From contig JASJOS010000002.1 of assembly GCA_030068525.1 (NCBI GenBank), forward strand, positions 310,001-374,000: 64,000 bases of DNA, in the 5' to 3' direction. Below are positions 53,433 through 62,613 of this stretch, in pieces. Under the pieces are notes generated by a model. It ran no database searches, was not told the DNA's origin, and saw only the letters and a program-made list of their open reading frames with translations. A program made the translations under genes and the position numbers. The stretch's first letter is position 1. Each line of letters begins with the position of its first letter. The DNA is from Xanthocytophaga flava (GTDB lineage: Bacteria > Bacteroidota > Bacteroidia > Cytophagales > 172606-1).

Positions 53433-54266
53433 ATGAATACTGAAAAACAAAAAGTATGGTTTATTACAGGTACTTCCAAAGGTCTTGGATTACAGCTAAC
53501 TAAACTTGTTCTATCTATAGGGGATAAGGTGGCTGCTGCTACACGGGATGTAGAGGCGTTGAAAAAGAAAGTAGGCACAAATACAGAGAATCTTTTTCCG
53601 GTAGAGTTGGATATCACGTCTGATAAAGATGTAAAAGAAGCTATTAATCGTGTAGTACAGGAGTTTGGTCGAATAGATGTAGCCGTTAATAATGCTGGAT
53701 ATTCTTTGGTAGGAAGTATGGAAGAAATGTCAGATGAAGAGTTTAGAAAAACAATGGATGTCAATCTATTTGGCACTGTGAATGTGATACGGAATGTCAT
53801 GCCTTATTTGAGAAAGCAGCAATCCGGCCATATAATTAATATTTCTTCCAATGCCGGATATGTTGGATTTGAGAAGGCCAGCAGTTACAATGCCGCCAAG
53901 TTTGGTATAGTAGGTCTTTCAGAGGCTTTGGCACAGGAGGTAAAAGGGTTTGGAGTTCATATAACTGTTGTAGCGCCAGGCCAGTTCAGGACGGAGTTTA
54001 TGGACTCTATTATGTATGTTAAAAACAGGATTGCTGTATATGGTGTAGATGAAGCGGAGAAGATGTGGTCTCAGTTTAGCGGACAGCAACAGGGTGATCC
54101 TGAAAAGCTGGTTCAGATCCTTGTTAACCTGAGCCGTATGGAACAGCCACCTGTTCGGTTGCTGGTAGGGCCTGACACATATGAACTGGTAACAAAGCAG
54201 CGTAAGATAGAAGAAGCAAATTTTGAGAAATGGAAAGATCTGACGCTTTCTACCAATTTTGATTAA
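53433..54266 (+). CDS. Short-chain dehydrogenase/reductase
   Basis: From the ATG at 53433 the product is 277 aa; a GTG nine bases earlier is the alternative. It has the classical SDR pattern: TGTSKGLG for cofactor binding, ELDITSD, NNAGYS, and the catalytic Ser (ISSNAG) with YNAAK. It is a cytoplasmic NAD(P)-dependent oxidoreductase; the substrate cannot be read. The AraC-type regulator 38 nt downstream is on the same strand, a common pairing in which the regulator controls the reductase. Confidence 0.9.
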   Translation: MNTEKQKVWFITGTSKGLGLQLTKLVLSIGDKVAAATRDVEALKKKVGTNTENLFPVELDITSDKDVKEAINRVVQEFGRIDVAVNNAGYSLVGSMEEMSDEEFRKTMDVNLFGTVNVIRNVMPYLRKQQSGHIINISSNAGYVGFEKASSYNAAKFGIVGLSEALAQEVKGFGVHITVVAPGQFRTEFMDSIMYVKNRIAVYGVDEAEKMWSQFSGQQQGDPEKLVQILVNLSRMEQPPVRLLVGPDTYELVTKQRKIEEANFEKWKDLTLSTNFD

Positions 54267-54304
54267 TTTTTTCTGAAAGAGTGGTCTTCCCTACTGTATA
54301 TACT

Positions 54305-55216
54305 ATGAAACCTTATAGCATCCAATCCATTGCCCAATTGCATAAGCTACTGAAGCTACCCAGCCCCAGGCATCCATTAATCAGCATTATGGATTTTGAG
54401 GACATTACCTGCTTTGATGATAGTGCATTGGAAGCTATTGCCTATAATTTTTATTGTATTGCTATCAAGAAAAACTTTGAGGGGAAAATGAGGTACGGCC
54501 AACGCCACTATGATTTTGATAGAGGTGTAATGACATTTTTTGCCCCCAAGCAAGTAGTAGTAACGGAAATACGAGATGACTGGCAGCTTGAAGGGCAGTG
54601 GCTGGTATTCCATCCAGACTTTATTCAAGGCTATTCATTGGCTAGCGAAATTCATCAGTTTGGCTTTTTCTCTTATGCAGTAAATGAAGCTTTGCACTTG
54701 TCAGAAGATGAAGAACATATTATTAAGCGATTGTTTGAAGATATCAGACGGGAATATTCTGCTATGGTAGACCGTTTTTCTCAAGATGTGATTATCAAAC
54801 AACTGGAACTGTTATTGAGTTATTGCAATCGCTTTTATCATCGACAGTTTTTAACCCGAAAGCAGGGGAGTGACAGTCTGCTCATCGGTTTTGAAAATCT
54901 GCTTGATTCTTATTTTGAGAATGGAGATGCTGAGGCACATGGTTTGCCAGGAGTGAGTTATTTTGCTGATCGGTTAAACATATCACGTAATTACCTGAGT
55001 GATATGTTACGGGTTATCACTGGACAAAGTGCACAACAACATATTCAGCAAAAGGTAATAGAGAAAGCAAAAGAACTATTAACTCTTTCTGAACTAAGTG
55101 TGGCTGAGATTGCCTATCAACTGGGATTTGAGTATCCACAATCCTTGCACAAACTCTTTAAAAAGAAGACTGATCTATCCCCGCTCGAATTTCGTCAGCA
55201 AGTCAGATCAAAATGA
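54305..55216 (+). CDS. AraC-family transcriptional regulator
   Basis: From the ATG at 54305 the product is 303 aa; the GTG at 54281 is less likely. The N-terminal 190 residues are a variable cupin-like sensor domain. The C-terminal 100 hold the two helix-turn-helix units, with YFADRLNISRNYLSDMLR and VAEIAYQLGFEYPQSLHKLFKK. It probably regulates the SDR gene upstream, with which it may be co-transcribed. The ligand is unknown. Confidence 0.9.
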   Translation: MKPYSIQSIAQLHKLLKLPSPRHPLISIMDFEDITCFDDSALEAIAYNFYCIAIKKNFEGKMRYGQRHYDFDRGVMTFFAPKQVVVTEIRDDWQLEGQWLVFHPDFIQGYSLASEIHQFGFFSYAVNEALHLSEDEEHIIKRLFEDIRREYSAMVDRFSQDVIIKQLELLLSYCNRFYHRQFLTRKQGSDSLLIGFENLLDSYFENGDAEAHGLPGVSYFADRLNISRNYLSDMLRVITGQSAQQHIQQKVIEKAKELLTLSELSVAEIAYQLGFEYPQSLHKLFKKKTDLSPLEFRQQVRSK

Positions 55217-55282
55217 GTAAGTCTGTAACCTATGAGATTAGTTTGAGTACAATGATACATCTCATACCTCTCTGTTAACCAG

Positions 55283-55315
55283 AAACCTTTCTTTCCAAAA
55301 CAGAAAGGTTTTTTC
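55283..55315 (+). terminator. Intrinsic terminator after the AraC gene
   Basis: AAACCTTTCT/AGAAAGGTTT with a 9-nt loop, followed by TTTTCATTTT, 67 nt past the stop. Confidence 0.8.
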
Positions 55316-55445
55316 ATTTTGAAAAAGATGTAGTTGCTTCTATATCTATGATTATTGTTTATATGTGTTGATAGACAGTTAGTTATCTGTGTACTAGTTA
55401 ATTTGGCAAGAGGTTTGGATATAGATTGTCAAAACAGAATACAAT

Positions 55446-55811
55446 ATGAAATCTATTATTCCGCTACTTGCCTTATGGCAAAGTGTACCTTCCCAATCCG
55501 AGAAGAAAAAAGAAATAATCAGTCAGTCAGATCGTGAAAATATCTATACGCTTATTCAGGAGTTGGCCGATCAAACGAAAGTATTTGCTTTATCCTATCA
55601 TTTTAAAGATGTGAGACGGTGTTTCATGGTAGCGGAAGATTTGTTACAACATTCTGATATTCAAATACGAAGTGCTGTCAGCAATGTGTATCTGTACTCT
55701 TTGTCTACCTTACTGGATGAGAACAATTCACTTTCATCTGTACTTCGGTCATTATTGCTTCCTCAGCTTCGCAAAGAATACTACAGACAATTACAGGCTT
55801 CTCTTCCATAA
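55446..55811 (+). CDS. Small helical protein, DUF7674-like
   Basis: A 121-aa soluble helical protein. The stretch VRRCFMVAEDLLQHSDIQIRSAVSNVYLYSLSTLLD (in two blocks) and the end LLLPQLRKEYYRQLQ resemble an uncharacterised Bacteroidota family (DUF7674-like, from memory). Function unknown. It is 6 nt before the GNAT gene, so the two are probably co-transcribed. Confidence 0.65.
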   Translation: MKSIIPLLALWQSVPSQSEKKKEIISQSDRENIYTLIQELADQTKVFALSYHFKDVRRCFMVAEDLLQHSDIQIRSAVSNVYLYSLSTLLDENNSLSSVLRSLLLPQLRKEYYRQLQASLP

Positions 55812-55817
55812 TATAAG

Positions 55818-56405
55818 ATGATCAGAAGCCAATTGAATTTAACTAAAATAGAAATGAATACTGAATTTAAGATAGAAATAGCCTCAATGAAACATATAGG
55901 ATATGCTGAGTTGATCTGCCAAACCATGGAAACCAGTGCGTTAGCCAGAGGAACAGGTATTTCCAAAAGATTACCTACAGATATAATACACAAAATGGAA
56001 GCAGGCAAAGCCTTTATTGCTACCCATAGAAATGGCGATTGGGCTGGGTTCGGATATTTTGAAGTATGGGACAACGGAAAATCTGTTTCTAACTCAGGTT
56101 TAATTGTAGCTCCTCACTATCGGAATAAAGGCATTGCTGAAGCACTCAAAAGAAGACTGTTTAGGCGCTGCCGTCAGCTGTTTCCGCATGCAAAGATATT
56201 TAGCATTACAACCACCAAGACAGTAATGAAAATCAATTCACGATTAGGTTTTAAACCTATGCCCTTTGGGGATCTTACCGCAGATATACAATACTGGAAA
56301 GGATGCCAGTCCTGTTGCAACTATGATATTCTACAACGTACAAACTGTAAATTATGTCTTTGCACCGGTATGGTATTTGATCCGGCAGAATCGCTGGAAC
56401 AATAA
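55818..56405 (+). CDS. GNAT-family N-acetyltransferase with a Cys-rich C-terminus
   Basis: A 195-aa GNAT. The acetyl-CoA site is VAPHYRNKGIAEALKRRLFRR, and the N-terminal MKHIGYAELICQTMETSALARGTGISKR block resembles the N-acetylglutamate-synthase-like GNATs seen near arginine genes in Bacteroidota. The C-terminus carries CQSCCNYDILQRTNCKLCLC, seven cysteines in 20 residues, which could bind a metal. No arginine gene is nearby, so the substrate is uncertain. An ATG at 55854 would shorten it by 12 residues and may be the true start. Confidence 0.75.
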   Translation: MIRSQLNLTKIEMNTEFKIEIASMKHIGYAELICQTMETSALARGTGISKRLPTDIIHKMEAGKAFIATHRNGDWAGFGYFEVWDNGKSVSNSGLIVAPHYRNKGIAEALKRRLFRRCRQLFPHAKIFSITTTKTVMKINSRLGFKPMPFGDLTADIQYWKGCQSCCNYDILQRTNCKLCLCTGMVFDPAESLEQ

Positions 56406-56408
56406 ATA

Positions 56409-56432
56409 AGGGAGAGCAATATTACCCTCCCT
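56409..56432. terminator. Short hairpin between convergent genes
   Basis: AGGGAG and CTCCCT form a 6-bp stem with a 12-nt loop between the GNAT and the convergent dipeptidase gene. Confidence 0.4.
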
Positions 56433-56438
56433 GTTGTC

Positions 56439-57818
56439 TCATTTACTCATCTCTGCATAGTGTTTGTAAAACAATCCTATGGTTTCAATGCCTTTCAGGT
56501 AGTTAAACACACCATAATGCTCATTTGGAGAGTGGATAGCATCGCTGTCCAGACCAAATCCCATCAGCACCGTTTTCAATCCCAGTTCTTTTTCAAACAA
56601 GGCTACAATAGGTATACTGCCACCACCACGGGTTGGAACTGGCTTTTTACCCCATGCCTCTTCAAATGCCTTGCTGGCTGCTTTGAATGCAGTAGAGTCA
56701 GTAGGTGTTACAGCCGGATGACCGCCATGATGAGGACGGACTTGTACCTTAACAGTTTTAGGCGCTATACTTTCAAAATGTTTCTGGAATAATTCTGTAA
56801 TCTCATCCGGAGTCTGATTAGGTACCAGGCGCATACTGATTTTCGCAAATGCTTTCGATGGTAGAACAGTTTTGGCTCCTTCACCTATGTAGCCACCCCA
56901 AATACCGTTTACATCCAGTGTAGGACGAATACCTGTACGCTCAATGGTGGTATAACCTGCTTCACCAAATACATCGTCAATACCCAGGTCTTTCTTATAT
57001 GCTTCCAGATCAAATGGTGCCTGATTAAGTTCTGCCCGTTGTTCGGCTGTCAGTTCTATCACATTGTCATAGAAGTTTGGAATTGTAATGTGCCCATTGG
57101 CATCTTTCAGTGAGGTAATCATCTGGCACAATACGTTGATTGGATTATCTACCCCGCCACCATATACTCCGCTATGCAGATCCCGGTTAGGGCCTGTTAC
57201 CTCTACCTCCACATAACTCAGTCCCCGTAAACCTACTTCCAGTGAAGGTGTATCATTGGCAATGATGCTGGTATCAGAGATTAGAATGACATCCGCTTTC
57301 AGTTTGTCCTTGTGGGCTGTGACGAAAGATTCCAAATTTTTAGACCCTACTTCCTCTTCTCCTTCAATCATGATTTTGAGATTGCAAGGCAGAGAATCGG
57401 TTTGTAACATCACCTCCAGCGCCTTGATATGCATATACACCTGACCTTTGTCATCACAGGCACCACGCGCAAAGATAGCCCCATCGGGATGCAAGGCAGT
57501 TTTCTGAATGACTGGCTCAAAAGGAGGGGAGTTCCAGAGATTAATCGGATCAGCAGGCTGTACATCATAGTGACCATATACCAACACAGTAGGTAGTTTA
57601 AAATCTATGATCTTTTCTGCATAGACAATGGGATTGCCAGCGGTTTCGCATAGTTCAACAAAGTCAGCTCCGGCTGTTTCCAGTTGTGTTTTGGCAAAAT
57701 TAGCGGCACGGCGTATATCATCCTTGTATTTACTGTCTGCAGATACAGACGGAATACGCAGCCAGTCAATCAATTCTGTTAAAAAGCGATTTTTATGTTG
57801 TTCAATATAGGCATTCAT
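56439..57818 (-). CDS. M20-family dipeptidase
   Basis: A 459-aa cytosolic metallopeptidase of normal length. Zinc ligands and catalytic residues are in YGHYDVQPADP, ARGACDDKGQ and EGEEEVGS; the DLHSGVYGG and TRGGGSIPIV segments belong to the dimerisation and substrate regions, and the final ligand lies in IHSPNEHYG. It is CNDP-like, so it hydrolyses dipeptides or related amides. The binding-protein gene upstream ends 27 nt before it on the same strand, suggesting a shared transcript. Confidence 0.9.
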   Translation of the reverse strand: MNAYIEQHKNRFLTELIDWLRIPSVSADSKYKDDIRRAANFAKTQLETAGADFVELCETAGNPIVYAEKIIDFKLPTVLVYGHYDVQPADPINLWNSPPFEPVIQKTALHPDGAIFARGACDDKGQVYMHIKALEVMLQTDSLPCNLKIMIEGEEEVGSKNLESFVTAHKDKLKADVILISDTSIIANDTPSLEVGLRGLSYVEVEVTGPNRDLHSGVYGGGVDNPINVLCQMITSLKDANGHITIPNFYDNVIELTAEQRAELNQAPFDLEAYKKDLGIDDVFGEAGYTTIERTGIRPTLDVNGIWGGYIGEGAKTVLPSKAFAKISMRLVPNQTPDEITELFQKHFESIAPKTVKVQVRPHHGGHPAVTPTDSTAFKAASKAFEEAWGKKPVPTRGGGSIPIVALFEKELGLKTVLMGFGLDSDAIHSPNEHYGVFNYLKGIETIGLFYKHYAEMSK

Positions 57819-57845
57819 AGGTAATACAGATGATGTTAGTAGTTG

Positions 57846-58526
57846 TTACAATAATATATTCTGGAACCAGCGCTGATACATCGTATCATAAATGCCGTTT
57901 TGTTTTAATTCGTCAAGAATCGTGTTGATGGTGTCCTTGAGTGGGTGGTTATCCTTCTGTAACGCAATAGCATACGATGACTCTGTATCTGGCAGAATGA
58001 AGCTAACCGAAAGGGTAGGGTGTTTCTCAACAAAAGCGCCTGCAATGGAAGTATCGTCTACCAGATAATCGAAGGCTCCCTCCTGTAATTGGGTATATAA
58101 ATCATCGTTACTGTCTGATGTATATACCGAGAGGGGGTTAAGGTATTGTCGGATGTAGTCTTCTGCTTCTGTGGCAATGCGTACACCTGCTTTCTTTTGA
58201 GATAGTTTTTCTATACTGTCTAATAGTCCATCTTTACGACTGACCACCCCAAGATGGAAGTCAAGATACGAGTTGGTGAAACCCAATACTTTCTTGCGGG
58301 ATTCTGTTACAGTGACAGCAGAGCAGACTATATCTACTTCTTTCTGTTCGAGTTTTTCGAGAATGTCTTTCCACAAAATAATTTTATACTCCAGATGGCA
58401 ATTGAGTTTTTGGGCTATGCATTGCAAAAGATCTACTTCAAAACCTTCGAACTGCCCTGAGCGTATATCTGTGTGTAAAGGAACAGGAGCTGCGTGGTCT
58501 AACCCAACGTGTAGAACGGATTTCAT
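57846..58526 (-). CDS. Type-2 periplasmic-binding-protein-fold protein without signal peptide
   Basis: A 226-aa protein of the SBP_bac_3 (polar amino-acid binding) fold: GQFEGFEVDLLQCIAQKLN, EQKEVDIVCSAVTVTESRKK, LQEGAFDYLVDDTSIAGAF and ALQKDNHPLKDTINTILDEL. It begins directly at the first strand (MKSVLHVGLDHAAP) with no signal peptide or lipobox, so it should stay in the cytoplasm. No ABC transporter genes are near. Together with the dipeptidase downstream it could be an intracellular amino-acid or peptide binder or sensor. An upstream missed start is possible but the 75-nt gap leaves little room. Confidence 0.75.
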   Translation of the reverse strand: MKSVLHVGLDHAAPVPLHTDIRSGQFEGFEVDLLQCIAQKLNCHLEYKIILWKDILEKLEQKEVDIVCSAVTVTESRKKVLGFTNSYLDFHLGVVSRKDGLLDSIEKLSQKKAGVRIATEAEDYIRQYLNPLSVYTSDSNDDLYTQLQEGAFDYLVDDTSIAGAFVEKHPTLSVSFILPDTESSYAIALQKDNHPLKDTINTILDELKQNGIYDTMYQRWFQNILL

Positions 58527-58533
58527 GACAGTA

Positions 58534-58584
58534 AAAAAATATGAGATGTGAACGTCTCAGAACTTTAGCGATTCTGTGACGTTC
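58534..58584 (-). terminator. Probable terminator after tyrS
   Basis: GAACGTC/GACGTTC and inner CAGAA/TTCTG with one mismatch between them, 18 nt past the tyrS stop. A run of seven T lies 8-10 nt beyond the stem on the minus strand. Confidence 0.5.
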
Positions 58585-58601
58585 GTATAAAAGCTGGATG
58601 A

Positions 58602-59924
58602 TTAATTAATAGTTACCAGGCAATAGTCTTTTCCTTTTTGAATCAGAAGATATTTGTTCTGAAGTAATGGGAAATCTACAGCCTGAGCAGGGTCTGATAC
58701 TTTGAGTTTATTAATACTTACACCATTTCCCTGAATCAACTTACGTGCATCTCCTTTGGACTGGAATAATGGCTTTTCATTTGCACTTTTCTGCTTTTCT
58801 GCAACCGCAAATACAAAATCCAGTACATTGGGAGTATTGGTCAGTTCCTCTTTGGATAACTGAGCTTTGGCTACTCCCTCAAATACTTCCAGTAACGTTT
58901 GTTCGTCAGTTTTAGTCAGGATGTCAGTGGTATTCTTGCCAAACAAAATTTCAGATGCTTCTACTGCCTTCTGATAATCTTCTTCAGAGTGTACCATACA
59001 GGTAATCTCTTTGGCCAGAGTTTTCTGTAGTAATCGTTTTCCTGGATCTTGTGCATGTTCTGCTTCCAGAGTTTCGATCACTTCTTTATCCAATAACGTA
59101 AATACACGAATCAAACGCTTTACTTCTTCATCCGATACGTTCAGCCAGAACTGATAGAACTTATACGGAGAGGTTTTGGCTGGATCTAACCACACGTTTC
59201 CTCCTTCGCTTTTTCCAAACTTTTGTCCATCGGCCTTAGTTACCAGAGGAGCTGTTAACGCATAGGCTTTGCCATTGTCAATACGTCCGATTAGTTCTGT
59301 ACCTGTTGTAATATTACCCCACTGATCAGAACCACCCATCTGTAATCGTACTCCTTTGTTTTTATATAACCAGTAAAAATCATATCCCTGTAGTAACTGA
59401 TAAGAAAACTCTGTGAATGAGATTCCTTCCTTGCCTTCTCCTAAACGGTTTTTAACAGAATCTTTGGACATCATATAGTTTACAGTCAGGTGTTTGCCCA
59501 CTGTACGCAGAAATTCCAGAAATCCAATTTCTTTAAACCAGTCGTAGTTGTTTACCATTTCAGCGGCATTGTCACCTGTAAACTTCAGAAACTTTTCCAG
59601 TTGCTTTCTGATTCCTGCCTGGTTAGCTTGTAATGTGTCCTCATCCAGCAGATTCCGTTCTTTAGACTTACCTGAAGGATCTCCAATCATACCTGTCGCT
59701 CCTCCTACAAGGGCATATGGTTTGTGACCTGCTCGCTGGAAGTGAACCAGAAGCATAATGGTTGCCAGGTTTCCGATATGTAAAGATGCTGCTGTCGGAT
59801 CAAATCCAATATATCCACCTGTCATTTCTTTGGCTAGTTGCTCATCAGTACCAGGCATTTTATCATGGAGCATGCCACGCCATTGTAATTCTTCAATAAA
59901 ATTAATTTTTGCGTCTTTATTCAT
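58602..59924 (-). CDS. tyrS: Tyrosyl-tRNA synthetase
   Basis: A 440-aa class I synthetase of normal length that charges tRNA-Tyr with tyrosine. The HIGH-type motif is HIGN in [12 protein letters not shown], and the KMSKS-type motif is KFGKS in [11 protein letters not shown]. Tyrosine-binding elements YDFYWLYKN and GGSDQWGNI are intact. The C-terminal 80 residues form the S4-like RNA-binding domain ([17 protein letters not shown]). No T-box or other leader is visible upstream; the 277-nt spacer to 60201 shows nothing else. Confidence 0.96.
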   Translation of the reverse strand: MNKDAKINFIEELQWRGMLHDKMPGTDEQLAKEMTGGYIGFDPTAASLHIGNLATIMLLVHFQRAGHKPYALVGGATGMIGDPSGKSKERNLLDEDTLQANQAGIRKQLEKFLKFTGDNAAEMVNNYDWFKEIGFLEFLRTVGKHLTVNYMMSKDSVKNRLGEGKEGISFTEFSYQLLQGYDFYWLYKNKGVRLQMGGSDQWGNITTGTELIGRIDNGKAYALTAPLVTKADGQKFGKSEGGNVWLDPAKTSPYKFYQFWLNVSDEEVKRLIRVFTLLDKEVIETLEAEHAQDPGKRLLQKTLAKEITCMVHSEEDYQKAVEASEILFGKNTTDILTKTDEQTLLEVFEGVAKAQLSKEELTNTPNVLDFVFAVAEKQKSANEKPLFQSKGDARKLIQGNGVSINKLKVSDPAQAVDFPLLQNKYLLIQKGKDYCLVTIN

Positions 59925-60201
59925 GAGTCTTAAGTAGAATTCCGGAACAAAGTTAAAAGGAAATTGTTTTTACAAAGGGGGAGTTGCTCTATTTACTGAA
60001 AAAATCTATAGGTATAATTTTTTTGTGACAGTTTAAAGTACAAATGCCAATGATGAATAGGATAACTAAGATGAGCAGACTGTAGTAATATAAACAAATC
60101 AATAAAGCGAAATAAATTAGGATTATATCTCTGTTTTTTGGGATGTAAGGCATAATTTTTTGCTCTTATAGATGTAGTTTCTCACTTATTCCACATCAGT
60201 T

Positions 60202-60543
60202 ATGGCTATACAGAATTTAAACACCCTGGTAGAATCACTAGCCAGATGTATTCATGGCTGTGAGCGTTGCGCAACAGGTTGCCTGAATGAAGCAGATACG
60301 CCTTTGGTACGCACATGTATTGCTACTGCACTGGATTGTGCAGATGCTTGTTCACTGACGTTGAAATTAATTTCAAGAGAATCAAAGCATTGGAACCATT
60401 TATTGCAATTATGTGTGCATATTTGTAAGGATTGTGAAAAAGAGTGTGGAAAACATTCTCTTGAATATTGTAGAGAATGTGCTGAAATTTGTCATTATTG
60501 TGCAGAGACCTGTGAGCAATATATGACCGTAGTAGTCTTATAA
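60202..60543 (+). CDS. Four-helix-bundle copper-binding-type protein (DUF326)
   Basis: A 113-aa, Cys-rich helical protein. Cysteines recur with helical spacing (CIHGCERCATGC, CIATALDCADAC, CVHICKDCEKEC, CRECAEICHYCAETC), the pattern of the DUF326 family whose known members store copper(I) inside a four-helix bundle. There is no signal peptide, so it acts in the cytosol. It lies 45 nt before the HPF gene. A copper role is family knowledge, not shown here. Confidence 0.88.
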   Translation: MAIQNLNTLVESLARCIHGCERCATGCLNEADTPLVRTCIATALDCADACSLTLKLISRESKHWNHLLQLCVHICKDCEKECGKHSLEYCRECAEICHYCAETCEQYMTVVVL

Positions 60544-60588
60544 CAGCATTTATACCGAGCAAACAAAAGAGATACTTATTCTATTTTT

Positions 60589-60867
60589 ATGAAAATTGAT
60601 ATTCATATGCTGAATTTTGAGGCAGATGATGAATTTCTGAATCGTATTTATAACCGCATCAAATCCCTGAATAACTATTCGGAACTTTTTACAAATGCAG
60701 AGGTCTTCCTGAAAAAGGAACAGAACTCAGAAGAATTTAATTTAGAGATTCGTTTACATGGCAGAGCTACAGACATTTCTGCCAATACTCAATTGGGAAG
60801 TTTTGATGATGCACTGGAATCTACTTATGAGAAGATTTTGAACGAACTTAAAAAGCGTAATAAATAA
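60589..60867 (+). CDS. hpf: Ribosome hibernation-promoting factor (HPF/RaiA family)
   Basis: A 92-aa short-form HPF/YfiA protein, with the beta-alpha fold visible in NAEVFLKKEQNSEEFNLEIRLHG (two strands) and the C-terminal helix FDDALESTYEKILNELKKR. The family binds the decoding centre of the small ribosomal subunit and silences ribosomes in stationary phase. It is followed by a hairpin terminator. Confidence 0.8.
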   Translation: MKIDIHMLNFEADDEFLNRIYNRIKSLNNYSELFTNAEVFLKKEQNSEEFNLEIRLHGRATDISANTQLGSFDDALESTYEKILNELKKRNK

Positions 60868-60893
60868 CTTATACCAGAATTGTAACATACGAA

Positions 60894-60929
60894 CTCATCT
60901 GTTTTCTCATTTTATAGAAAATAGGTGAG
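60894..60929 (+). terminator. Probable terminator after hpf
   Basis: CTCATCT/AGGTGAG (one G-U pair) plus inner TTTTCT/AGAAAA, followed by the T-rich CTTGTTTGTTATTTT. Confidence 0.55.
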
Positions 60930-61043
60930 CTTGTTTGTTATTTTATACACATTCTACAAAACTTACACCTGTTACCCTCCTGGCTTTCCTATACTAGGAT
61001 ACCTTCTTGTAATTAGCTCTATTAAGGGTAAAATGCCCGAGCT

Positions 61044-62522
61044 ATGAATATTGAACAGAGAAACAACATATTAAGCAAAGCCAGAATTCTTAAGAATCTG
61101 AAGCGATACGATTTGGCAGAAGCTGAATTAAGGAGACTCCTTGTTGATGATCCTGAAGATGCAGAAGTATTAAAAGTACTTGCCATAAAGGAAATAGAGC
61201 AACAGAGATATTATGAAGCACAAAAGTATGTTTCACAGTTAGCAGGATTGGTAATCAATGATGCCTACGTCCACTATCTTCAGGCTATTCTTCATTTAAC
61301 CCTTCAGAAAAATACTGAAGCTGAAAAATCCATTCGTGAGGCATTAACACTACAGCCCGAAGAACCCATCTATTATGGAATACTCGCGGAAACTTTTGTT
61401 TTCCAAAAAAATTGGGAACAAGTATTACTTGTGACAGCATCCGGACTGACATTTGATGCAGACAATCTTCATTGCCTTTTATTACGTGCTTGGGCACTAA
61501 GTCATAATGATAGGAGAGAAGAAGCCGAAGAAGTAGTGAAAAAACTTCTCTCACTAGGTCCTGATCAATCGGAAGTAATATGTTACATAGGTAAGATTCT
61601 ATATACACAAAAGCGGTTTGATGAAGCCTATTCCTATTTCCAGAATGCCTTGCAGTTAGATCCTTCTAATGAGGAGGCAAGAGTATATGCTTTAACTATC
61701 CGAAAGCATCAAAACTGGCTTTTCCGTAACGTAACTTCTCACATAATCAAATTACCTTATCTATTTGGTATATTACCCAAATGGGGCAGGTGGCTAATCC
61801 GGTTAAGTGTAGGGGCGGGATGTTTTTATTTGTTGCAGGGGTATGGATTGTGGATACAAATTATTTGTGCCTGTATTATGGCAATCTCAGTGAAGATGCA
61901 GCTATCGTTATATTTCTCTCCACTGATTTTATTGCTTACAAAGGTCTCAGATCAGCTTATAGTTGATGACCCGGAGAGTAAACGATTAGCTCAGGGAGGA
62001 AAAGAGCCTACTGGAATAGTGATACCTGAAAGCTTCTTATGTATTGTATCATTTGTGGTTTTATCCTGCTGGATATGGGGTGGCCCTGCTTTGGGTATTA
62101 TCGTAACCTCTGGCATTTTAGTAGTAGGTGTGCTAAGTATATTTACACTATTCAGAAAGAAAGTGTTTAAAACCAATCCTCAGAAAGAAGCAATCCGAAA
62201 GCAGGAAAAGGAGGCATTTGAACAAAGGAGAGAAGAGCAGAAAGCGGAATGGAAAGAAACCAAAGCAGAGATAAAGCAGGAATGGCAGACTGCTAAAGAT
62301 GAATTTAAGCGGGACATGGAAAAAGTTCGGGAAGAACGTGAGCAACGTAATAAGGAAAGAGAGGCCAGATGGCAACAGGCAGAAGGTACAAGAAAGCAAA
62401 ATCGTCCCCAAAAAAGTATTCTGCGTACTATCGGAAATGTATTTGCCTGGTTAGTAATTATTAAAGTAAGTATGTATATTCTGGTATTGCTAGGAATAGG
62501 ACTAGCTTCTCTCTTTTCCTAA
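61044..62522 (+). CDS. TPR-repeat membrane protein with coiled coil
   Basis: A 492-aa protein. Residues about 5-220 are TPR repeats (RYDLAEAELRRLLVDDPEDAEV, RFDEAYSYFQNALQLDPSNEEA). Hydrophobic segments lie near 245-300 and 335-372. A highly charged coiled coil (about 380-460) is followed by a final helix (about 470-490; IIKVSMYILVLLGIGLASL). There is no signal peptide, so the TPRs probably face the cytoplasm. The family is unknown to me; a scaffolding role is likely from the repeats. It stands alone. Confidence 0.75.
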   Translation: MNIEQRNNILSKARILKNLKRYDLAEAELRRLLVDDPEDAEVLKVLAIKEIEQQRYYEAQKYVSQLAGLVINDAYVHYLQAILHLTLQKNTEAEKSIREALTLQPEEPIYYGILAETFVFQKNWEQVLLVTASGLTFDADNLHCLLLRAWALSHNDRREEAEEVVKKLLSLGPDQSEVICYIGKILYTQKRFDEAYSYFQNALQLDPSNEEARVYALTIRKHQNWLFRNVTSHIIKLPYLFGILPKWGRWLIRLSVGAGCFYLLQGYGLWIQIICACIMAISVKMQLSLYFSPLILLLTKVSDQLIVDDPESKRLAQGGKEPTGIVIPESFLCIVSFVVLSCWIWGGPALGIIVTSGILVVGVLSIFTLFRKKVFKTNPQKEAIRKQEKEAFEQRREEQKAEWKETKAEIKQEWQTAKDEFKRDMEKVREEREQRNKEREARWQQAEGTRKQNRPQKSILRTIGNVFAWLVIIKVSMYILVLLGIGLASLFS

Positions 62523-62543
62523 ATAAGAACAGAGATTTATGTG

Positions 62544-62593
62544 AAAAAAAGGTATATTCTGTTTATTTGAATAGATCAGAAATAGAATATACC
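62544..62593 (-). terminator. Intrinsic terminator of the redoxin operon
   Basis: GGTATATTCT/AGAATATACC stem with a run of seven T on the minus strand; GTTTT on the other side may also serve the convergent TPR gene. Confidence 0.8.
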
Positions 62594-62613
62594 GTTTTAA
62601 TCTACAACCAAGG

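Noticed and set aside
59925-60201. T-box leader for tyrS
   Set aside because: No T-box sequence or specifier stem-loop is visible; T-boxes are also not typical of this phylum.
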